Positions 21,714 through 32,588 of a stretch of 64,000 nt of DNA are shown in pieces. Origin of the DNA: Curvularia sp. ZM96 (lineage: Eukaryota; Ascomycota; Dothideomycetes; Pleosporales; Pleosporaceae). Below the pieces are notes generated by a model. The model searched no databases and was not told the origin of the DNA. It was given only the letters and a program-made list of their open reading frames with translations. Location: assembly GCA_022457065.1 (NCBI GenBank), contig JAJGBQ010000006.1, forward strand, positions 248,001 to 312,000, in the 5' to 3' direction. A program made the position numbers and the translations under genes. Positions within the stretch are counted from its first letter, which is position 1. Every line of letters begins with the position of its first letter.

Positions 21714-23927
21714 CTAAACAATTGAAAGCTTCATGCTCTTCCATGTACGGCCCTTCCAGCATTGAACTTCGTTCGTGAGTGACTTAGACCATACGTCACC
21801 TTTGCAACCAACATCTGAATAGGCAAGAAAGTGCACATTGCGACCGAACATGCCCTGTCCAACATCCATCTGAAAGCTCGTGAAGCTGGAGTCGCTGTCA
21901 TGACAATTGCCGAGTGTACCCATTTTGATATTCTCAACAGCAGTGCAGCAATTTCCGTCTCCGTATAGCTTGAAGGTTGCAAGCCCATCGTTACCACCAT
22001 TTTCTGGAGCTCCCGTACAAGCTCCAGAACCGCCACCACCAGCTGAAGGTGCCACCTTGAAGCTTTGCCATGTCTCTCCCTCCCAACACGTAGCGGTATT
22101 AGTGAGAGAGTGGTCGGCTACAGCGCCGGTGCAGTTTGGTCCCGAATAAAGCATGACGTGGTTTGATTTACCGAACAAATTCTGCCCAACCTTCATTTGG
22201 AAGCTTCCAAAAGCAGATGTACCATCGTGGCACGTTCCAAGGTTCCCAATCTTGATATTCTCAACCTTTGTCCCACAGCAGCCACCTTGAGGGTACAGGT
22301 CAAGGGTGACAGTGTTGTCGCTGTCATTATCTGGCTGTACGCTGCAACTGCTGGATGCAGCTGACACTTGTCCCTGATCTGGCGAAGCAGTGGGGCTTTT
22401 GACTTTGAAGCTCTTCCACCCGGACCCTTGGTAACACATAGGGTTGTTGGACAAGGCAAAAACATCGAATGCATGATCTGTGCAGGCTTCATCTTCGTAC
22501 AAGATGACGTGTGTATCTTTGCCGAAAAGATTCGAACCAACACGTTGGGTAAAGTCCTTGAACGTCTTAGATGCTTTGTGACAATTTCCTTCCAGGTTGC
22601 CAATCTTGAAGCTTTGCAATGGTCCGCTCTTGTCACAGCAGGAGGACTCGAACAAATCAAGCGTTAGCGTGTTATCGCCACCGGAAGTATCAGGTTGTTT
22701 GACGCTACAACCGGGATTGGTTTCTCCTGCAGGAGCACCCGAGACAGCAATCTTGAAACTTTGCCAGGCGCCTGAACTCTTATGGTTGTTGCATTTTACG
22801 TCGTTTGTAAGATCCAGGTCAGTAGCAGATCCTGCACAGTCTGAAAAGGGATACGTATAGATGTGTATCTTTTTGCCAAACATGGATTGTCCAACAGATT
22901 GCATCAAACTGCCGAAGGCGGCATTGCCATTGTGGCACTTGCCCAGCGCACCAAGCTTGATAGTCTCAAAAGATGAGCAGCAAGCAAAATCAGAATAAAG
23001 ATTGAGGGTGACGGCGCCATCATTCTTCACAGGCGGTGACAAGCCGCAACTCGTCGGTGTTGCAGTTGGGTTGACTGTTGTAGTATGGTCGACCTGATAC
23101 ATGATGTTGAAAGGACCGATTCCAGAGCGAGCAGATGTTGCACTGGCTGGTGGCCAAGGTATGGCCTTGGAACCGTGCACGATGTTGATATTGTAAAACC
23201 GAACTTCAGAAGGCTGGCTGCCTTGAAGGTAGTTACCGGCCTTGAAGTAACTCGGAGGATTGTTGAGCTGGAACGTGGAGAGAGTCTGCAGCGCACCACC
23301 ATTAAGGCCAACTTGGAGTACACCTAGCTCATAGCGGATCTCGTAAGAAAATTTGGTGCCTTGTGGAACGTTCCCAATCTTTGTGCGTATCTCATTGCCT
23401 CCTTCCCGAGTCTGCTCCACACCCATTTCAATGTCTCCATTGTCAGCATAAAAAAGCTCCGCCACAGGCTTCGTAGAACCAGAAGACTCCACAATGTGAA
23501 CCTGTCCAACGCAAGTCGATCCACCTGCTGCAATAACTGCAAGGGTAGCTGTAAGGCGATTGACCCCCGATGTAGGATCCCAACTTCCTGGGTTGGTTTC
23601 GTGCAATTCTGTTCTGCAATGCTTGCTATTGGGCGTAGTGACACAACCTGTCGAGGGGTCTCCAGGGACTTTCATGACCATTGATCCATCGCTCTCAGTG
23701 TAGAAATAGTCCGGGTTTTGCCAACCACCACAGCCTTGTAGAGACCCTGAAGACATGGTCTGAGGTGAACCAGGTGAGCCAATAGGTAGTTGCAAGTCCC
23801 AATGGCTTAGATCGAAATTTCCTCCAGGTGAACATCCGGGATTCAGAGCTCCGACGCAGGAGAAAGAAAGAAATTCGAACAAAGCCAGGCTGAAAAGCCA
23901 AACACGACGTGGGCGATCAAGCATCAT
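21714..23927 (-). CDS. PL7 alginate-lyase-like protein with four C-terminal cysteine-rich repeats
   Basis: Single-exon secreted protein of 737 residues. The frame extends to an ATG at 24038, but 23927 gives a proper signal peptide (basic MMLDRPRR, then WLFSLALFEFLSFSCVGA). Residues 37-255 are a polysaccharide lyase family 7 (alginate_lyase2) domain with the three family motifs: RTELH (105-109), QVH (142-144) and YFKAGNY (227-233). It would cleave uronate-containing polysaccharide by beta-elimination. After a Pro/Thr linker come four tandem modules (about 305-394, 419-509, 539-626, 649-737). Each has the order LxLY...CC...IK(I/L/M)G.L..CH...F...VG..(L/M)FG...H...Y....C...L(T/S)N...C...W.S(F/M)K. 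One more Cys precedes each, giving six per unit. I do not recognise this module; binding to the substrate wall is a plausible role. RTELH differs from the commoner RxELR. Confidence 0.85.
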   Translation of the reverse strand: MMLDRPRRVWLFSLALFEFLSFSCVGALNPGCSPGGNFDLSHWDLQLPIGSPGSPQTMSSGSLQGCGGWQNPDYFYTESDGSMVMKVPGDPSTGCVTTPNSKHCRTELHETNPGSWDPTSGVNRLTATLAVIAAGGSTCVGQVHIVESSGSTKPVAELFYADNGDIEMGVEQTREGGNEIRTKIGNVPQGTKFSYEIRYELGVLQVGLNGGALQTLSTFQLNNPPSYFKAGNYLQGSQPSEVRFYNINIVHGSKAIPWPPASATSARSGIGPFNIMYQVDHTTTVNPTATPTSCGLSPPVKNDGAVTLNLYSDFACCSSFETIKLGALGKCHNGNAAFGSLMQSVGQSMFGKKIHIYTYPFSDCAGSATDLDLTNDVKCNNHKSSGAWQSFKIAVSGAPAGETNPGCSVKQPDTSGGDNTLTLDLFESSCCDKSGPLQSFKIGNLEGNCHKASKTFKDFTQRVGSNLFGKDTHVILYEDEACTDHAFDVFALSNNPMCYQGSGWKSFKVKSPTASPDQGQVSAASSSCSVQPDNDSDNTVTLDLYPQGGCCGTKVENIKIGNLGTCHDGTSAFGSFQMKVGQNLFGKSNHVMLYSGPNCTGAVADHSLTNTATCWEGETWQSFKVAPSAGGGGSGACTGAPENGGNDGLATFKLYGDGNCCTAVENIKMGTLGNCHDSDSSFTSFQMDVGQGMFGRNVHFLAYSDVGCKGDVWSKSLTNEVQCWKGRTWKSMKLSIV

Positions 23928-24609
23928 GATGATCAGCCTGCACTGTTTGTTTGAAAAGATAATAAGAGATGTGTGCGAGGGCGACCAGAATTCGCGATAG
24001 TTTAAAATTGCAGAAATTAAAGACGGTCGAACAATCATATACGTCCAAGTCTATTGCTTGAGAGATATGTTGCCAGTGAAAGAGGTCAATTTCCTATCAA
24101 GGGTTATTTTTTACTAAGAACAGAAATGTCACATAACATGAACATGTCACACTACTACACGTTTGCTCCCATACAATAAACTATCGCGGCCCGAGGGCGC
24201 CAGGGTAGGAAACATACTACTTGAAGCATCACAAATAACCTTATGTGGATACGTGCTGCCGTCGCTCATTGGCTGGTCATTTTAGCGCTGACATTGCGCC
24301 TAGTACATAATCCTCCCGTGATGTGTCATTCATGCCAAGCCAATAAGCCTCATTACACTCTACCAGAAAGAGGTACCTCTATCAAGGCTGCTAGATCTCC
24401 ATCGGACAAGCCGTCAAACTAAAAATATGATTCTTACCAAGCTGTGCTCATGTATCGACTGAATCTGGTGCAAAGTAGGGAATACAATGCCGATAAACTG
24501 TTCTGGAACAACTGGAGTCTGGACAACATGGAATGTATTTAATCCCGTCCATAGCTACATACATGAGCTTAAACTCAGATCTGCTCTCAACCTTCGTTAC
24601 ACTCCAGAA
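23928..24609. promoter_or_regulatory. Shared intergenic region between two divergent secreted-protein genes
   Basis: 682 bases separate the start codons of the PL7 gene (minus) and the mosaic secreted protein (plus), so both promoters lie here. No specific operator recognised. Head-to-head placement suggests possible co-regulation. Confidence 0.5.
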
Positions 24610-27282
24610 ATGGCTTGCTCAATGAAGTTCTTTATCAAAACCTTATGCGTATTGTTCACTCTCATCGGCTTCTGTGCAGCCTGGCCTCAAGCTCGTATCA
24701 ACCGTCCATTATCCGTTTCCAGCAGCGACAACCCATCATCCGCTTTGCACCGAAGAGCGTCCGCAGATCCATCATGTCCTCAAGGATGGTTGTGCAATCA
24801 ATCAAACTGCCCTTCAGGAGTCGTCTGTCCTCCAGGCGAAACCTGCATCAATTTTGAAGGGACAATTGGATGTGTACCGGCTGGGTCATCCTGGTGCGCC
24901 CTAAACCCCACCACATTCCAAGGTGTTGGTTGCTATGAAGGCAAATGCTGGTCAGTCACTCATCTTGTTAATGACCAATCTGCACGTACTGACACTTTGC
25001 TCTCCGTAGCCACGGAAACTGTTACTCAGAGGATTCTGTCTGCTGTAATAATTCTGGAATCACGTGCGAGATTGGCAAATCCTGCCTTACATGTCAACCT
25101 GGCCAAACATGCAGCACCGGATCAACACAATGCACCGGTGGATCCGATGGCACCAAGCCAACAACAACAAAATCACCAGGATCAACTACCACAACTTCTC
25201 CAGGTGCTGGATCCAGTTTACCAAGCCCGACCCATGGTTTCATTCCACCTGCCAGTGGTGGAGAATTCGATGGATGTAACGCGGGCACTGGAGATGGAGA
25301 TTTTCAAGCCATGTGCGAAGCCATCTGTTCTTTTGGCTATTGCGTATATCCTTGCAGGTGCACACAACCACATGGGAGAGTGCCACCCCCACCAATCCTC
25401 CGTAATCCGCAACTTGCGTATCCTGCTGAAGGTCGAGATTGCAGCTACTACAACGTGTGTCTCATTTATTGCCGTTTCTTCCCAGAAATTTGTCCACGCG
25501 GTGTGTGCAGCACAACAATTGACAACAAAGCATGTCTAGCAGAAGAGATCAAGGAACATGGATCAGCGCCTGCCATGTGGAAGGTTGTCGACTGCTTCAA
25601 CCCTGCAGTATTGGACATACACAGTAGTGGGGAGCCTCGTTGGAATGAAGTTTTCGCAGATGATGCTTGGGCTGATGCCGTCGCCGGGATTGCACCTGGA
25701 CAAAATTTTGGACGCGAGATATCCAACTTCTTCAATCTAGACGAAAACTCTAATTGTGGCACACTAGTTGACAAGTCTGGCTGCGAGAATTTCGTACAAT
25801 GTGACCAATCAAACTTCCCTGCCGGCTACTTTATCTGGAATTCCCTGGCTCAACTTCACAATGTAAGAACATAATCTCCCAACATTCTTCAGCTCGTCCA
25901 CGTGTATCTAACCCAAAACGCGAATAGAATCTTTACAATCTTTACAATGCCATGGGCGGAGTAGCAGGGAGTTACTCCTTAGATCTGGGTGCCTTCCAGA
26001 CAACTTTTGCTCCTGTCATCGATAACACGTTTGTCGAGAAATTGTTCCTAGATTTTGCTTCGTTAGCCTTCAGTCTAGCCTTCATACCGCAATGGAGTAC
26101 CAGTAAGTCCACAACCACGGCACGGTAACTCACGTTAAACTAACCAAGATCCTAGTTCTCAGTAGAGGTATGTTTGCTCAATCATAATTCAATAACGTTG
26201 CAGCATGTCCAAGCACAGCAAGCTAGATTTGATTCGTACGATAGGGAGTAAAGCGTGCTGACTAGTTGTATCTAGTTCAATGGGTTGCTGATAATCCAAT
26301 CGCTACTAATGGATTTCAGAGTGCTGTATCAGCTACCGCACAACAGGGATTGACAATCATAGGACAAGCTACGATTATTGGGTAAGTTCACCATTTGACT
26401 TAGTGTAGGGTTTTCACTAACTTGCTTATCAAATCAGAGATAACCCCTTGAACGCCCAGAACGCTCTTGGCGATGCTGCCGCTCGCTACACGCGTGCTTT
26501 TGCGCACACTATCACTCAGTTAGCAAGTAATGTAAGTCAACTTGACATATCTGACTCACGTTGTGCTAATCAATTTGACGTATACTAGCTTTTCAACAGT
26601 AGTAGCGCAAGCATCGACACCCTCTATAAATTGGTCAGCCACGGGCAACTCCTTGCAGTAGACAACCTACCTTCAGACCTAGCCCTACAAGATTTCTTGG
26701 CAAAACCCTTTTATGCTTATATGATCCCGCTCGCTTGGGGACTGAGTAACCTACCTGTTGGGGCGTTTATTATCAACACCCAGGCAAATTGCACTGTTCA
26801 CAATAATGCATTTGACTTCCGCGTTAGCCCAGACACAGCCAATGCAGGTGCAGCTTGTGTAAGTCTTCATTCTCTCGTCCTCAAAGCTGGAATCATAGCT
26901 AAAATGTACTCTCATGAACTAGATTGACGAGACGCTGTGGATCCTAGCTGCTGCACTTGGCGAGATTCCCTGTGACAGTGATGCGCACATCGCTTGCTCA
27001 CCGCTCTTTGAATTGCCGCCTGGACTGAAAACCCTAAAAGATGGGCAGTATGGGGGTTTGACTAAAGAAGACCTTATTATCGGCGCTGTGAATAGTTGGA
27101 AGGCGAATGATAAGAAAAATGGTTGGGCTACAGCCGATCCCTCTAAGCTTAGCACCATCGACGACATCTTCACGCATGGCGTACGAGCACCTGGTGTAGT
27201 GCATATCCCAGTGTGTGATGCCGAAACTGCTTACCAAAACTGGAGGTTTACTAGGAAGAGGGATAATTGGCCATGTAATTAG
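24610..27282 (+). CDS. Large secreted cysteine-rich mosaic protein, unknown function
   Basis: 736-residue protein from eight exons: 24610-24950, 25010-25862, 25928-26102, 26156-26167, 26276-26381, 26438-26531, 26589-26858 and 26923-27282; phases are consistent throughout. Exon 4 is only 12 bases; skipping it also keeps the frame, so it is uncertain. Order of parts: signal peptide (MKFFIKTLCVLFTLIGFCAA), a Lys-free Cys-rich region to about residue 160 (CPQGWLCNQSNC, GKCCHGNCY, VCCNNSG, CLTCQPGQTC), a Thr/Ser/Pro linker, and a second cysteine region (GYCVYPCRCT, DCSYYNVCLIYC). A long domain without recognised motifs follows, and then a C-terminal domain ending HIPVCDAETAYQNWR. The last part resembles a fungal domain annotated as DUF7872 (from memory, unsure). 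Divergent from the PL7 gene. Confidence 0.7.
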
Positions 27283-27640
27283 AGTTGTCAAAGAAGTAGA
27301 ATACTTGGCTGAGAATTCTGGAAGTGAGAATGGTTCTGTATTACAATAGAAGCATACATTTAGTCTCTATTCCTTTGATTGTTTTCTTTCTGCTGTGCTT
27401 GTAGCCATAGGCTTTGGCGCAAACACCAAGAAGAAAGTATTCAAAGACATGTAATACTCTAGAAGCATTTAGAACCACTCATCAAAGCTGGACGGGATAT
27501 CGAAGCATACCTCCCATTGTGAGCAGAAAGAGTAGCTTTGACATCTCCCAGGCCAGGCCTCTCTATGAGACAGAGAAAACAATCTCTAGTTGAGATGCTT
27601 CTTGACCATTCCCCCTGTCCCGTTGCCGTGTTCTGCTAAC
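27283..27640. other. Intergenic, convergent 3' region
   Basis: 358 bases between convergent secreted-protein genes; nothing recognised. Confidence 0.5.
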
Positions 27641-28212
27641 CTAAATGCCATTGTCCTTGCAGAAGTGCCCAGCGGCCTCTGGACCGACACCAATATCGGG
27701 GTTTTTCGGGTCGTATTTCTTGACGTATCCGTCACATTGGACCTCGGTGGAGTTTGCAGGGACACAGCCATCAACGATAACAAGGTTAGGACCAACAACC
27801 TCAGCATTGTACAGCTTGCAGAACTTGACCACGTCGTGCTTGTTTTGAAGCTAATGTGAAATTAGACACACATTTGGATTTTGAAGAAGAAGAGATACTT
27901 ACAAGACAGTCGCAGCCAGTGTCCGCATCGCAGTAAGGGTGCCCGATCTTGATGATGGTATCACGCGCGATATCAAGGGGGGTAGTGCCACCAGAGAGTG
28001 GCATGGAACATTTTCCATTGGGAAGTGCACAATCAGCATTCGCGGTACATTTCTACTTTCAGGTTATTCCCAATCCGTGACGTGGTCAAGTTAAGAAGTC
28101 GGATGTAACTCACCTGTCCAAAGTCAGACACCTGCTCTTTTCGTGCAATTACTAATGGGTTGGCGAAAACCACAGCCGCGAGGGCCACAACACAGGTAAT
28201 GGTAGTCTTCAT
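27641..28212 (-). CDS. Small secreted ten-cysteine protein (152 aa)
   Basis: Exons 28212-28114, 28052-27903 and 27850-27641, introns of 61 and 52 bases, phases 0 and 0. Signal peptide MKTTITCVVALAAVVFA, then ARK, a possible processing point. The mature chain has ten cysteines (KCTANADC, KCSM, YCDADTGCDC, KFCKL, DGCVP, VQCDG, HFCKD), consistent with five disulfides. No family recognised. Strong splice consensus and a clean signal peptide argue for a real gene. It closes the run of secreted-protein genes that starts at 18.2 kb. Confidence 0.7.
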
Positions 28213-29273
28213 TTTCAAAAGATTTTCGATTAAGTTGAAGGAAGGAGAGATAACAACAAACGATCGTATGGTATCAAAGTTGGAGTAGAAGGAGCGATGA
28301 CTCTGATGCTTGCGATATCATGATGCCGAACGAACAAGTATATATACGCGCAAGATATAGGGGTAGATATGATGGGAGAAGTAGAGTAACTTTGTCGAGA
28401 TGACTTGTTCAAGATGGACAGCTTATGTGAGATGTGCAGGTACTGCTCACCATTACCGGGCTTAGCTTACTGGTGTACGTAAGTATGAAGGTCTCAAGAG
28501 TAAGTTTTGTCACTCCGGCGCTATACGGTTTTCGCACGAGATCGACAAAAACCCCTAGACTAAAGACTTTGCGAAGCTATTGTTGGCTGGACAGAGTATT
28601 AAATCACTTAATTAAGCGTAGTGTCATCTCTTGCGCATGGATCCAGTTACAAGACGTAGGCATGACTCCTTCGTAGATGTGCGAACACTATTTTGGAGCG
28701 AACCCAAACGGGTTAAGATACATCTACAAGAGTAGAGTGACGGTAATAGGAGGCTTACAAGTGTACATGCGGAAGGGTATCGACATAGTTTTCAACCTCA
28801 CTCGATCAAGTCAGAGCAGATCTTCAAGGACAAAGTATATTTATGTAAGAGGGTTCTAAATTTACAAGCAAGCTAGCTGGGATAGTTGAGTTGCCAAGTA
28901 TTCGGCGTTACCAGCTCCAGCTATCAGTGCAGAGGGAGATAGTAGACCATCACTCATATCCTCCAGTACAGGATGCATAAGGACCTCCTGAGCTAGATAT
29001 CTGGCACTGTCTAGACGACATAATCCCTAGGCCATCCTCATTGAGCCACAGTCAGCCACTAAAGCTATCTAGTTTACAGCGCAAGCGCACATCCTTAGGC
29101 AAGTAGAGATCGCAAAGGCATGGACAATGCCGAGCGCCAGAGGAAGAGTATAGGTACAGTGGACGTGACAGACGAGGTAGTGCCTACAAGCCTACAAGGA
29201 TAGCATACTTCAATTTGAATAAGTATATTGATTTAACAAGGCTGATTTCTATCATTTTGAGCAGTGTCTACTT
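28213..29273. other. Intergenic, no gene recognised
   Basis: 1.06 kb. Short frames at 28434-28676 and 28677-28859 are unrecognisable. The stretch 28860-29210 looks like degraded, formerly repetitive DNA but matches nothing I can name. Confidence 0.4.
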
Positions 29274-30917
29274 CTACGAGCTCCACTCCTTGAACGCTTT
29301 TTGTTTCTGCCTGCTGTTCCAGTTCAAAGTTCTTGAAATGCTGTCGATCCAGTCTGTCCTCCTCTTGTCCAATGGCAGTACGCTCGGAAAGGGAAATCTA
29401 CTTGCACTAATGGTGACGTAGTCACCCGGCTTGAGTTCGACCCTTTCTCTTCCGTCGAAACTGGCCCAAGAGCTTGTCCTTGCATCGTAGGGTACACCAC
29501 AGCGTAGTACAATGGTATCTGGCAGAATGATGGGTCGGAAGGAGAGCGTGTGTGCGCATATGGCGGTCACAAGAACGACTGGGTTATCTGGATGGCAGAG
29601 TGAGCCGCCAGCTGCAAGGTTATATGCGGTTGAGCCGGTTGGTGTAGACACGCAGATGCCATCTGCCTGAACCGTGGTAAAATGCTCGTCGTCACCAAAC
29701 AACTCGATGGACGACATGGTCGGATTTGGCCCTCTGTCAACGACCACCTCATTCAAGATGTTATGTGTTCCATCCGAGTAATGCGTATGATGGTCCTCGG
29801 ATTCTTCGCCAATCAGCTCCTCAACCAGATCGCGGCCCTTGCTGTCACGATTCTGAGATCGCATGATGGTAGCTTCAAAGCGGAGACGCAGACTGACGGT
29901 AATTCCATCTGCAAAAGCTCTGGAGAGTGACTGCGGGTACAACTCGAAATCAAACTTTGTGAGGAAGCCAAGAGAGCCTAGAGAGAAGGCAATGGTTGGA
30001 GGGACGATGCGTTGGAACAGCCACGATGCATACAGGACGGTGCCGTCACCGCCTAGCTATGGGCTTGTTAGCGTGGCCGGGTAAAGGTGGTTTCGCTGAT
30101 CATACTGCCAAAACAATGTCAAAGGTCTGTGGCCTCTGAGCGCACATGTCGTTGGTCCAGAACTTCAGACGTCCCTTGAACCCGTCTCTGGCACTCAGTT
30201 CAGCAGCATTAAAGATTTCGTTGTCCTTGAGCGTTTGTTCGACATAACTGTGCCTCTAGTCAGCGACGTTCAATGTATCGCAAAGTCAGCACATACACCG
30301 TGTAGCCCGAGTCCTTGGTCAACAACCACTCGGAAACCTCGCGCGAATGCTTGATCAGACCCTCGTCATGAGCCTTGCCCAGTATGAAGATGTTCTTGAC
30401 ATGCAGCTTCAGTCGGATCTGCGACAGCTTCTTAGAGAGCTCGCGGATACCAAACGCCATGTCCGACAGCTGCTTCTTGGTCAACAGGCGCGAGTGCTGA
30501 GCCTCCTGGGCGTGTGAGGCGGCCACATCCTTGTCGACGCGGCGCTCTTGGGCCAGGCCTTCATACGACTGCGAATGGTCTTGGACGGGCAGGCCCTCGT
30601 GCTTCTCGAGGAGGGAATGGACAATGCAAGCGGTGGTGCGGCGCTCGTTGTCTGGGCGCGACGCCATCTTGTTGGAGGGATTGGGTGCGAGAGAGGCCTT
30701 GCGGCGATGGCCGTTGTATCCGCCTTCGAAAACGACCTCTAGAGCATCGTCGTGGCTGTTGACGCTGGTAATGCTCTTGGAGTCGTGGTCGCCAAGCTCA
30801 TTCTCAATAAGGAAGTCAGTATGCAGACAGGGCTCACTATGACGTCGGACGGGCGTCAGGTACCTCAATGGCCTCCTGGACGCCGGGGCTGAGCTGGTCG
30901 AAATAGCTTGCCGGCAT
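29274..30917 (-). CDS. NAD(H) kinase (ATP-NAD kinase)
   Basis: Phosphorylates NAD to NADP with ATP; sets the cellular NADP(H) pool. 494 residues from exons 30917-30864, 30802-30297, 30247-30106 and 30056-29274 (phases 0, 2, 0). The variable N-terminal third is charged and probably regulatory. The catalytic region has VKNIFILGKAHDEG, then LGGDGTVLYASWLF (the GGDG nucleotide motif at about residue 235), FSLGSLGFLTKF, the conserved HNILNEVVVDRG segment and GICVSTPTGSTAYNLAAGGS, all diagnostic. C-terminus: DYVTISASRFPFP. Closest to the yeast Utr1/Yef1 type by length; no mitochondrial presequence is evident. The intron-1 acceptor (TTGAG) is less standard but keeps phase. Confidence 0.93.
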
Positions 30918-31167
30918 GGTGGGAGTATGTGCAGAGGGCTTCAATGGTAGCAGAGCAGTCTAGCAAGGGCGAGGTACCGCCGGCGTTTTGTAGGCCGTCG
31001 CCTGGTTGAAGCCGCCGGTGCGTAATCGCTGCAGGAATCGACGCGCCGTCGCGCCCCGCTTGGCGAGGGGCAGGCCGCCCTCTCTACCCCGCCCGTGTGC
31101 CAATCACAGCCGCAAGCCGCCGATGAGATGAGCACCACGCATCCTGACTCAGCCCTCTCCTCTTCTC

Positions 31168-32588
31168 CTATAGCGGCACCTCGACCGACTCGAGCACTTC
31201 CTCGATAACGTCCTCGACCGTGACGCCCTCCAGCACCGCCTTGACCGCTTCCAGCGAGCTGCCCCACTGCATGCTGCGCTCGTTCTCTGGCGCGGTAATG
31301 ACGATGCGATGTGGGTATATCTTGCGAGCGGCCAGGGCAACCATGGATGGCGATATGTAGTCCAAACCGTGGAGCGGCGCAAGAGTGCTACCATGATCAG
31401 CATCAATCCGCGTCTACCAGCCTTCAACTTACTGTGCCAATGTGCTAAAGTGTCTCGTAGCCAGTGCCGACACGCCTCCTGCAACGGCCCGGTGTAGTCT
31501 CATGAAGACGATGATGTTGTGGAGATAGGCCCGCACCTCCGAACTGATCTTTACTCCTGATGTCAGCTTGGCTAGATTGCCGAGGTCCTGCAGATCGTCA
31601 GTTGCTGCCAGTTGGTATACTATCGGCCATGCCCACCTCTGCTGTGAACAATGCAGCTTGCGGCTTGTGTCTCCCTGGCACAAACCGAGTCAGGCGCACC
31701 ACCGAAGACGTAGAAGCATCATCATCCAGAACACGCTCCTTCTCTTGCAACTCCTCCAAGTTCGGAAGTCCATCATCCGTCTGGTGCTTGTGCGAGATGA
31801 AGAACTGATCATTCTGCGTGGACAAAAAGTCAGAAAACACCAGAAACATTCCAAGGTAGGACCCACCAAGTGCATGGTTAACCGTGAACTTTCTGAAGCG
31901 TTTAGAGCAATAAATAGAAAAGGCTTCGGGGCAGCATGCACAGCTGTTCTTGTAAAGTTCCGCTTTCCGCGTATAAGCTAGCAACACGCTGTTAGCAAGG
32001 AAACAATACATAGAAACGAACCATTGTCGAACCTCCAAAGCCTGAATCTGTACATGCTCATTCGCTCGATTCAGGTTCCTTGCTACAACAACGTTTGCAA
32101 TTCGTTGGCTGTCTAGCCGACTCAACGGCATCGGTGACTTGGATGTGCGTTGATCCGACATTCTCGGCGATGCTGATGACGCTGGAAACTGCTCCCTCAT
32201 CAGTCATGCACGTGTCGCCATCCATTTACTCGGCTCACCTCGCCTCCGTTCTTCTCATAATCTCCATCAAGGCGATGTTCCTCATCTTGTGCAACGAGAA
32301 TTCCATTTCCAAAATCGTCCAAGGTAGTGTGCTCATCGCATTCTAGGACAGCGGATGAAAGCCCAAACACGTTGGACGCGATCTATTCTATCGTCAGACA
32401 TGGTTAATCTTGAAACCCCCAGGCAAACCTGAACTTGCCAGCTGCAACTCCTCCTGCACATTGCGTGTACTTTCGGCTTCGGCCTCGATGATGCAATGCT
32501 GCTCCGCGACCAAACAGATGAGCACAGCCAGTTCCAAATCGCTCAACGACTGCACTCTTTCCGTCACACTGTCGCCTGAAGCGTCCAT
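31168..32588 (-). CDS. Fungal magnesium-chelatase-like protein
   Basis: 370 residues from seven exons: 32588-32439, 32382-32239, 32188-32033, 31977-31867, 31813-31637, 31587-31433 and 31387-31168, phases consistent. Intron 1 (56 bases) appears to use a GC donor (GCAAGT...TAG): every GT donor nearby breaks the frame into the conserved IASNVFGLSSAVLEC. Other blocks: LSDLELAVLICLVAEQHCII, IANVVVARNLNRAN, NDQFFISHKHQ, HRAVAGGVSALATRHFSTLA, LDYISPSMVALAARKIYPHR and SMQWGSSLEAVKAVLEGV. This matches a fungal family annotated by similarity as magnesium chelatase. It lacks a visible Walker A/B pair, and fungi make no chlorophyll, so the biochemical role is unknown. Same strand as the NAD kinase, 250 bases upstream of its start. 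Confidence 0.75.

Noticed and set aside
23928..24038. 37-residue extension of the PL7 protein to an upstream ATG
   Set aside because: It would bury the signal peptide behind a non-hydrophobic leader.
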